A stretch of DNA of 64,000 bases from Paraphaeosphaeria minitans (Eukaryota > Ascomycota > Dothideomycetes > Pleosporales > Didymosphaeriaceae). Shown here one piece after another: positions 56,792-64,000 of the stretch. The stretch's first letter is position 1, and each line of letters opens with the position of its first letter. The stretch is taken from contig WJXW01000003.1 in assembly GCA_015832175.1 (NCBI GenBank), positions 372,001-436,000 on the forward strand, given 5' to 3'. Position numbers and translations under genes: made by a program. A model generated the notes under the pieces. That model had not been told where the DNA came from. It worked only from the letters and a program-made list of their open reading frames with translations, and ran no database searches.

Positions 56792-58448
56792 GGATATGCA
56801 TGCATGGGTGCAGTCGGAGGATGAAGACGGGCGAGAATTCGCCGTCAGGAGGAGATGTATAATATCAAACCTTGTACAGCAGGACATGCCGAGAAGAGGC
56901 AGGTGTCGAATGGATCAAATATCAAACGCTATACACTGGGTCTGATGCTGGATATGCCTTACGCAGTGGAGTTGGAGACTCAAAATCTAGAGCTGGAATC
57001 TTCCTTTGCTCGGCTCAGCGATTGTTCACGATGCACGTGGAACACTCGCTTTGGTAAATCCAGTGAGATTACGCGGCTCTGGAAATACAAGATGGTGATA
57101 CTGAGCAGAGTAAATTCTTTGTAGGCATGTAAAAAGGGCATGTACACGCAAGACTTGGGAGTCTGTGCCAGCGGAATGCCGAGTTCTGACCTTGTGACAG
57201 AAGGATTGTGTGGACCTGATATCCCAGGACAGCGGTACACAGATCGATCCATGACAGATGATCCGTGAGGTCAAACCCAAAGAAGAGGAGAGTGATGTGA
57301 ACGATCGCGGATTGGCGTATGTGGTTGGCGATGTAGAGCTACTTCACGCACTGTTTCAGATGCAGCAGGTTCGATAGGTAGTACGCACCTACCTACCCAA
57401 TGGCAGTCTTAAACCTACATAACGCGTGTTCTGGTCAGCTTACAGCTTGCGGTTTTGGTCGCGCCCACGGCTCTTTTAGCCAGTGTTTCTGTGGTCGGCG
57501 GCACTGCGGTCGGGCTCTGCTAAATAGACTAGACTACTGTCTCAGCCTGGACCGTGGCGCAGAAGTGCCCAAGCGTTGAGTTGTTCCGCACCGTCGAACT
57601 GCCATTTGCAGATCCCCCAAAGCGATGAGAGGGCCAAGGACGAGGGGGTTGCACTTGGCATCAACTTGACTTCACCAACAACTCCCGAGGAGCCAACTGC
57701 CGCATCTTGCTTCTATCCCATCTTCGTGACGTTTGGACCACACATCACGCCCCCTCCCCTCCCCCCATGTTCGTGATGTGTTCTTGCGTCAGCTGCGCCA
57801 CGAGCAATCTGCGCGGCGCGTCCGCGAAAAGGCCGATGGCATCGCTAGTCTAGGTACCTACCTACCTATGGTACCAGAGACGCACGCGCGGGAACGGTCT
57901 GGAGCCTGCGAGCTGGATTGTGGTCAGCGTTTCCACTGCCATCGTGGTCGGGCCGACCACGAGCTCGCATGCTGCACAAGAAATGTACCTGTCTCGCGCT
58001 GATTGTCAGGGGTCACTACCTCGAAACTCCGTTACCTACCCCCGTCACACAACCGCAAACCAGAGCTTAGCCGTTAGTGCTGAACCATTGTAACTTCGGT
58101 GTTGGTAGTTGCTTGCCGTGAGATTCTCCACCTCCGTCGTGCGCCCGTTGGTGAGTGCGTATAGCCCTTGTGGTACCCGGCGACAACTGATAGGTACTGT
58201 CCAGTGTCCGTAGGCTTGAACCGCGCTCCCTTCATTAACATGATAGGCTAGTGCCGCATTGCGTTCGATGAATGCGCATTCTTGAGTCCTCATTTCGTCC
58301 GTTGTTCAAAACCTTCCTGCGTCACGCACAAAGCCTTCATTTTGTTGTGAGGCAAATTGCTTTTTGTGCCTATCTTCGAGCTCTCCTCTCCCTAGCTGTG
58401 CGGTACGGCTGCGGTTGCCTGTAGTGTCCGCTTTCCCTGCATTCTCAG
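56792..58448. other. Intergenic, no supported gene
   Basis: About 1.65 kb with short frames only. GTAGGTA/TACCTACC-type short palindromic sequence recurs around 57380-57400 and 57850-57870. The right end is the carboxylesterase promoter. Confidence 0.42.
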
Positions 58449-60132
58449 ATGCACGTTTTCCTCTTCCTGCTCGCCTTTTGCGTGAAGCAACTGGCTGCTG
58501 TCGAGCTTGTCGTCCATCTGGGGTATGCCAAGTATCGCGGATTGGACTTTGGCAATGGTGTTACCCGGTGGGCGGGCATGCGGTATGCGCGAAGCCCATC
58601 CAGATTCGACGGTCTGCGCTTCACAGCACCTCGAGACCCTCTTACGGACAATGGCCACGTAACCAGTGCGATTGAGGTATGCACGCTACGCTTCATCATG
58701 TTGCAATCACTTAACACGGCGACAGTTTGGTCCTCTCTGCATCGGAACAAACAACCCGGTACTGTACGAATTTGGCGGAAAGTGGTCCGAAGACTGTCTG
58801 TTCGCCAACGTTTTTGCTCCCACCAATGCGACCACTAAGAGCAAATTGCCCGTCTATGTTTTTATTCAGGGTGGCGGTTTCAACAATAATGGCAACGCGA
58901 ACTTTAACGGAACCGATCTAGTTCGCGCCTCTGGCAAACGGATCGTCGTGGTCAATTTCAACTACCGCGTTGGACCCTATGGTTTCCTCGCCAGTCAAGA
59001 GATTGTCGCCAACAAGACCCTGAGTCTGAACAATGGACTGAAAGACCAACGCCAGCTATTGAAGTGGGTGAACAAGCACATCGATCAGGTTCGTTGCACA
59101 TTCCTTACCTCCTACATTGTGCGCGACTGACAAAGTACGCAGTTTGGAGGTGATCCCGGACATGTCACCCTCGGCGGTGCCAGCGCAGGTGCAGGTTCTG
59201 TCGTCTTTCAGCTTACGGCCTATGGTGGACGTGACGACAAGCTTTTCCAAGCTGCAACGGTCGAGTCTCCAGCGACACCCGCGCTGCGCAACGTAAGTGA
59301 AAGCCAGTTCCAATACAATGCGCTTCTCAAGCAGACTGGCTGCAAGGATATGCAATGCCTAACGACCATGGACGCCGTCAACTTCCAGAATGCAGTACGC
59401 AGCATGAACATACCTTTTCCGGGAGCGAAGAACCCTCCCATCTACCCGTTCAACCCTACGATAGATTACGACTTCGTGCAGGACTACACGTACAACGAGT
59501 TCAAGAACGGCCGCTTTGTAAAAGTGCCTACCATCATCGGTGACTCGACAAACGAGGGATTGATATTCACGACAAAGTCTGTAACGTCGTTGCAAAAGGC
59601 GTATACGTTCATCGCAGATCAATTTGCCAATCTGGACGCCCGAGACCAAACGTCCATCGAGGGTGTGTGGCAAGGCCCCTCGGATACCTCCAGCGACAGC
59701 CGCTGGCGCAACGTCGCCGCCGACATCTACGGTCACATCCGCTACATCTGCCCGGGCCTCAACTTCTCCTCGGCATACGCCTCAAGCGCTTTGGTGAACA
59801 CGTGGCAATACCGCTGGAACGTCGGGCCAGCACTGCACGTCGGCGAACTGGGTTCCATCTGGTACAACGGGACGCAAGCCTCGCAGGCTTTCGTGCAGCA
59901 ATACTGGATCTCCTTCATCCGATCGTACAACCCGAACCTGCACACGACGAACTACTGGACTAGCGATGGGACCAGGATGACAAGCCCCAAGTGGGAGACG
60001 TTTGGCAGGACGGGCAGCGGCAGGAGGTTGCTGTTCGATGACAAGAACGTGGTGAAGATGGAGAACGTGACGGACAAGGAGGTGAGTCGGTGCAGTATCC
60101 TCTCGGGCATGGGCCTGCAGCTCAGACAGTAA
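58449..60132 (+). CDS. Secreted type-B carboxylesterase/lipase
   Basis: Alpha/beta-hydrolase hydrolysing carboxylic esters, probably extracellular. Exons 58449-58676, 58726-59088 and 59143-60132 join in phase to 526 residues. A signal peptide (MHVFLFLLAFCVKQLAAVEL) is visible. The oxyanion loop is FIQGGGF, then NFNYRVGPYGFLAS. The nucleophile elbow is FGGDPGHVTLGGASAGAGSV, immediately after the second splice. The acidic residue is in IIGDSTNEG and the His in LHVGELGSIW. Cys pairs CIG/EDCLF and GCKDMQC occur as in the family. Several NxT/NxS sites (NAT, NKT, NVS, NYT-like) fit secretion. The C-terminus (NVTDKEVSRCSILSG) matches the family's end, so I do not splice the GTGAGT there. The exact ester substrate is unknown. 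Confidence 0.92.
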
Positions 60133-60287
60133 GTATCCCTTCTTTCCTTGCCGACGAGGAGGTGGCGAGGTGTTTGATAGTTTCGGCGGATTGTGGAATG
60201 TAGATGCCACGTGCTGACTCGCGGCAGGGTTGCGGGGGGTGTCCCTAGAGTCGGATTGGATGGGTTCGCCCTTGTCGTAACGATGAT

Positions 60288-60413
60288 TGGGATGGTCCAC
60301 TGGCTATGCAGTTGAAGGTGATGGTCCACTGGCTATGCACTTGAAGGTGATGGTCCACAGGCTATGCACTGAAGGTGATGGTCCACAGGCTATGCACTGA
60401 AGGTGATGGTCGA
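60288..60413 (+). repeat. Tandem repeat, four ~28-30 bp units
   Basis: Unit GATGGTCCACAGGCTATGCA plus CTGAAGGT; the first two copies have CTGGC, the last two CAGGC and lack one T. Confidence 0.93.
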
Positions 60414-60419
60414 AAGCTA

Positions 60420-60563
60420 CCAAGGTCACGTCGTATGATGCCATGAGGGGAAGCTCCCGAGGTCGCGTCGTATAGTACCACGAGGGAAGCTGGGCACAGT
60501 GCTGCCAAGGCACGTCGTATGATACCATGAAGCTGGGTACAGTGCTGCCAAGGCACGTCGACG
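60420..60563 (+). repeat. Degenerate tandem repeat of GCACGTCGTATGATACCATGA units
   Basis: Three to four copies of an AAGGCACGTCGTATGATACC-type unit with a CAGTGCTGCC spacer present in the later two; the spacer plus unit is repeated exactly at about 60497-60560. Confidence 0.82.
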
Positions 60564-60702
60564 AGCATCCAAGCGCTGAGACGAGATTGACGAGGAGGGA
60601 ATCGACGCGAGGAGAGAGCAAGGGCAGGATATTGGGCCCGAGGCGACGCGTCCACGATGCAGCTAATACGCGCTTGGGTCGAGGCAGGCCACAAGGGGCA
60701 GC

Positions 60703-60872
60703 GGAGGGATGAAGAGTAGCAGCGGAGAGATGATGAGTAGCAGAAAGATGATGACTAGCAGAGGAGTGATGATGAGTAGCAGAGTGATGATGGTTAGCGG
60801 AGTGATGAAGAGTAGCAGAGGAGGGATGATGAGTAGCAACGGAAGGATGAAGAGTAGCAGCGGAGTGATGGA
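60703..60872 (+). repeat. Minisatellite of GATGATGAGTAGCAGCGGAG units
   Basis: About eight 18-24 bp units with variable length (GAAGAGTAGCAGCGGAGTGAT type). It encodes Met/Ser/Arg repeats by chance. Confidence 0.9.
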
Positions 60873-61479
60873 AGATGGGGAACTAGATTGCGAGGCTGAG
60901 TCCACCCTGCATCCACTGTCCAGTCTCCGCTGAGCACACCAACGATGCCGCGCATAGACGGTCGCGCGGGCTGAAACACGGCGCCTTCAGGCTGTGGGGC
61001 CGCCTGGTGCTGAGACGGTGAGACAGTGGGACTGTGGGACAGTGAGAGAGACTGTGCAGCCGATGGTAGATAGCTGGATTATGAATAGCGCGTAGGACTG
61101 ACCGAGGCCTTGTCTGTGCGTGCCTGAGGCTGCATACATCCGCCCTCCCCCAACAGGCCAAGGTGAACGTTTTCGGTTTTGACGCCTGTCCCGATCTACG
61201 CTGTGCAAACAAAAGATACGGGCAGCCGTCGTGCCGTCGTGCCTCCACCCGCCCAATTGGCACCGCACCGCACCGCACCGTGCCGTACGCAGCCCATTTA
61301 CGTCTCTTGCGATCCCCCCAGTTCCTGTCTCCACGCCCGCCCGCATCAGGGGGCACGCCCACCCGCCGCCGACGACCTCTTGTCACCGCTGCTACGCGCT
61401 CTGGTGACTACAGCGCCGCCCAAGCATCCCGTGATGCCCTCGCGCCTACGGAAGCACCCACAGCCCGACTCCAGGTGCC

Positions 61480-64000
61480 ATGCCCGGCTGGAGACCGCTC
61501 CCGCGGATCGCATTCGCAATATGCACATACCCATTCCAGCCCTCGTCGCCCGCCGACCTGCCCCTCGAAATCGGCGACGAGCTGTACATCATTGAGCAAG
61601 GTGGCAAGGACGGCGCCTGGTTCCGCGGCTACCTCGTCGCCCCGCCGTCGCTGCTGGCCGGTCTGACCAGCGTCAAGGGCCAGACACTCGAGGCGCGAGT
61701 CTTCTCAGGCATCTTCCCGCGATGCTGCGTCGAGGTGCGCGAGGTGCTCGGCGAAGGCAAGACGACGCCCACGCCCACCCACACCCACACCCACACACAC
61801 ACGCCCACCGCAGACACCACCGAGGGCGCCGAGCAGCGCAGCAATGGCGCGCGCAACCACGACATCAACGGCCTCATCACGCCCACGGGGAGCACAGGTG
61901 CCACGCCGCCCTCCAAGGCCTCGGTCTCGCACGCCAGGGGGACATCCAGGCCCGACACCGTCTCGCTGCTGCCCTCGTCTGCAGCCCGGTCCCTCTCGCG
62001 CCGCCGCTCGACCAAGAACCGCGCGGGCAGCCATGGCTCCCAGTGGTCTGCGCGTGCCGACCACCTCCAGCAGCTTGCGCTGCCGCTCTCGCCCGTGTCA
62101 CCGACGTCGCACGATCCCACCGCCCCGCGACCGCCTGCGCCCGTGCCCATGCTCAAGATTGGCGACGAGACGCCCACCTCGACCCAGGAACCTCTCGTCG
62201 ACGAGATAGCGTCGTGTCTGCGCGAATGGCACTCCACCAAGCTACACGAGCTCCTGCTTGCCCGCAAGTACAGTACATTGGACAAGATGTCTGGGTTGGT
62301 CAATCGATTGGACCAGGCCCGACGCCAGCTGTTGCACCAAGTCCTGACCCATAAGGAGTTGGATCAAGTGCGCGAGGCCACAGTGTGGGATCTCGTGGCA
62401 GGAAACAAGATGCTCTGCGGGGATGTCATAGTCCGCAGCCCCTCGCAGCGGGGACGCATACTCACGGGCGACGATTCCGCCATTGAGGTCACAAAACTAC
62501 AGTCCATGATGAGCCTGCTGGATGGCCGACCAGTGCCGCACGTAGACGAGCATAACCTACATCACCTCTTTGTAACCTTTAAACGCGTCTCGAGCAATGT
62601 GGCGCACAATGGGGCCCAGATCAGCATGCATCTATGCCACAAAGCACCCGGCGCGGCGGCCATACCACTTTCAGAGGCCTACTCCTTTGATTTGACCGCG
62701 CGAGATGGAACGCCTGTGACCCTTGCCGGGGATAAGCTGAGATCGTTGTTTGTGGATCTGAGCTCGACCGACATTGGCGAAGGCGCGGGCTCTGGATCCA
62801 GCCTGTATCTGGTCTTCAAACTCCTCACTAACGAGCCCATTCGCCCGGTTGTGTCTCCAAAGGACAGCCTGTCACGAGATGGCACCCCTCCCGGCACTAG
62901 TGGGGTACAGCCCTCGCAAGTTGGGAGCATCAAGGGTGGACGTCGCAGTGTGATGTTCGGCTCCAAACGCAAAGAATCAACACATTCTAGCACCAGCTCG
63001 GTGGACCTTCGAACCGGGTCATCCGTGGACACCACCCGTAGTGAAAGTCGAGACGGACGACCTGGATCTGCCGCCGTCACCAAACCTAGATCGAACTCCA
63101 AGGACCAGAAGACATTAAAAAGAGTTGTAGCCGTGGGCGTGTACCGCGTGGATCAACTTGTGCGGTCGAGATCAGAAGCTGATCAGAACATCGACCTGTG
63201 GTCTGTGCCTCAAGCACTGGATGAAATATCCGAGGAAGATGTTGGTTGGGATGATTTCTTGAACGAGATCTACCCGAGTCCTAACGGAAAGTACACCAAA
63301 AATTCTCCAGCGAAGCATGTGACTGTACACCTAAAAGCGTTTGCACACTGCGATGCGGAAGTACTCATCGAGAAGACGCCTACGTTATTGCACAGCATCA
63401 AGCCGTCCCGAAAGATTGGTTTCTCTGGAGCTCCTACGAAACCACGGAGTGACATTTATCTGACCTTAAGCGAAGTATTCCTACCAAAAAACGCATTCCT
63501 TGCCCATCCGAAAACCGGCACCGTACCTCTGACCACGACCTCATCCATGCACAACCTCCAGTTGACTATTGAGGTTCGGAAATCTTCAGGCGAGCGGATC
63601 GAAGGGTGTATCTACCCGGCAGGCAACAGCGCCGGACACACAGCGTGGCGAACTACCGCTGTGGAGCGTGGTGAGAAATGGAACCTCACAGTGCGATTAG
63701 CCATCAAGCCTGAAGAAGTACCCGGATCACACATTGTTATGAGCGTAGCGGACGCCCCTGGTTTCCCTTTCGCCCTATGTTGGATGCCGCTATGGACCCA
63801 AGATGCATTCGCGCGGGACGGCGATCACGCTTTATCCTTGTACCGTTACGACGAATACACCTCGTGCATGATCGCCGGCAAGGGCGCCTATCTTGGTCTG
63901 CCGTGGAGCGCGAGGAAGAAGGATGACCAAGTTATGGGTCCTCTGGCATCGCTTCATCTGAGGACTTTCCTTTGCAGTACGAAGTACTCCCAAGACCCTA
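61480..64000 (+). CDS. DCK1: DOCK-family guanine nucleotide exchange factor (3' partial)
   Basis: Predicted activator of Rac/Rho-type GTPases in actin and polarity control, partner of an ELMO/Lmo1-type protein. The ATG at 61480 opens an uninterrupted frame to the window end (840 codons). An SH3 domain comes first (RPLPRIAFAICTYPFQPSSP, LPLEIGDELYIIEQGGKDGA, WFRGYLV, FSGIFPRCCVEV). A Thr/His repeat encoded by a CACACC tract (about 61777-61805) and a disordered Ser/Pro-rich linker follow. A helical region comes next (LREWHSTKLHELLLARKYST, then LVNRLDQARRQLLHQVLTHK). The DHR1/C2 membrane-binding domain is at the right end (SDIYLTLSEVFLPKNAFLAH, TTSSMHNLQLTIEVRKSSGE, APGFPFALCWMPLW, YDEYTSCMIAGKGAYLGLPW). 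The catalytic DHR2 lies beyond the window. The symbol follows the yeast homologue and is inferred. Confidence 0.9.
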   Translation, partial: MPGWRPLPRIAFAICTYPFQPSSPADLPLEIGDELYIIEQGGKDGAWFRGYLVAPPSLLAGLTSVKGQTLEARVFSGIFPRCCVEVREVLGEGKTTPTPTHTHTHTHTPTADTTEGAEQRSNGARNHDINGLITPTGSTGATPPSKASVSHARGTSRPDTVSLLPSSAARSLSRRRSTKNRAGSHGSQWSARADHLQQLALPLSPVSPTSHDPTAPRPPAPVPMLKIGDETPTSTQEPLVDEIASCLREWHSTKLHELLLARKYSTLDKMSGLVNRLDQARRQLLHQVLTHKELDQVREATVWDLVAGNKMLCGDVIVRSPSQRGRILTGDDSAIEVTKLQSMMSLLDGRPVPHVDEHNLHHLFVTFKRVSSNVAHNGAQISMHLCHKAPGAAAIPLSEAYSFDLTARDGTPVTLAGDKLRSLFVDLSSTDIGEGAGSGSSLYLVFKLLTNEPIRPVVSPKDSLSRDGTPPGTSGVQPSQVGSIKGGRRSVMFGSKRKESTHSSTSSVDLRTGSSVDTTRSESRDGRPGSAAVTKPRSNSKDQKTLKRVVAVGVYRVDQLVRSRSEADQNIDLWSVPQALDEISEEDVGWDDFLNEIYPSPNGKYTKNSPAKHVTVHLKAFAHCDAEVLIEKTPTLLHSIKPSRKIGFSGAPTKPRSDIYLTLSEVFLPKNAFLAHPKTGTVPLTTTSSMHNLQLTIEVRKSSGERIEGCIYPAGNSAGHTAWRTTAVERGEKWNLTVRLAIKPEEVPGSHIVMSVADAPGFPFALCWMPLWTQDAFARDGDHALSLYRYDEYTSCMIAGKGAYLGLPWSARKKDDQVMGPLASLHLRTFLCSTKYSQDP

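Larger units (their letters stand above)
60133..61479. other. Intergenic region with three tandem repeats
   Basis: Separates the carboxylesterase from the DOCK-type gene. It holds the repeats listed separately; long frames across them on either strand (Met/Ser-rich or Leu/Ile-rich) are artefacts. The last ~400 bp is the C-rich promoter of the DOCK-type gene. Confidence 0.5.

Noticed and set aside
59150..59205. GASAG instead of GESAG at the carboxylesterase nucleophile
   Set aside because: Ala at this position is a common variant in fungal type-B esterases; Ser, Glu and His residues are all present.
60078..60132. GTGAGT donor near the end of the carboxylesterase
   Set aside because: Reading through gives a C-terminus (EVSRCSILSG) that matches the family's conserved RC-containing end, so no intron is needed.
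60663..60933. Leu/Ile-rich minus ORF resembling a membrane helix and Met/Ser-rich plus ORF
   Set aside because: Both are read-outs of the GATGAGTAGCAGCGGAG minisatellite.

Overview
The window reads as nuclear DNA of a filamentous ascomycete (Pezizomycotina; a Dothideomycete is my best guess, by inference). Genes are monocistronic on both strands. Most introns are 47-117 nt with GT-AG ends. The proteins are typical of ascomycetes: a fungal xanthine dehydrogenase, a two-bromodomain BET factor, a Las17/WASP, a DOCK-type exchange factor and a type-B carboxylesterase. I saw no bacterial operon, CRISPR array or rRNA gene.

Layout. 1-2867: an E2-like protein, cut at the left edge, with an RGG-rich tail. 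4.5-8.7 kb: three minus-strand genes of unknown function. One carries four tandem ~30-residue repeats and one is broken at a C/G run. 9.8-10.5 kb: a 390-bp perfect GACA array with other simple repeats. 11.0-24.5 kb: a housekeeping block with a Utp12-domain processome protein (-), BDF1-like (+), RVB1 (+) and xanthine dehydrogenase (+). 24.7-29.2 kb: a damaged minus-strand gene and a multi-exon conserved gene of unknown function. 29.8-31.9 kb: Las17/WASP (-). 32.7-41 kb: a gene-poor accessory stretch with a frameshifted ORF, a Myb/SANT pseudogene and a protein-kinase pseudogene. 41.0-47.3 kb: a ferric-reductase-like flavocytochrome, minisatellites, a small coiled-coil protein and a small secreted protein. 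47.3-56 kb: a second decayed stretch with a CorA-like gene carrying one nonsense codon, unidentified coding remnants, AT-rich relic DNA and an amino-acid permease relic. 56.3-64 kb: an Sdh8/SDHAF4-like assembly factor, a secreted carboxylesterase, three minisatellites and a DOCK-type GEF cut by the right edge.

Functional links are broad. Las17 and DOCK both act on actin. Utp12, BDF1-like and RVB1 act in ribosome biogenesis and chromatin. Sdh8 and the ferric-reductase-like protein act in redox or iron-dependent metabolism. Nothing looks like a dedicated metabolic cluster.

The most unusual content is the alternation of intact conserved blocks with two islands of decayed genes. Several island genes are broken by single nonsense codons, and three of five of those codons fit C-to-T changes at CpA, as repeat-induced point mutation (RIP) would make. 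I did not find a convincing new multi-gene system. The best single-gene leads are the tetra-repeat protein at 6345-7526, the E2/RGG protein, and the Cys-Gly insert in xanthine dehydrogenase. Exon ends were placed by eye from reading frame and splice signals and need transcript support.
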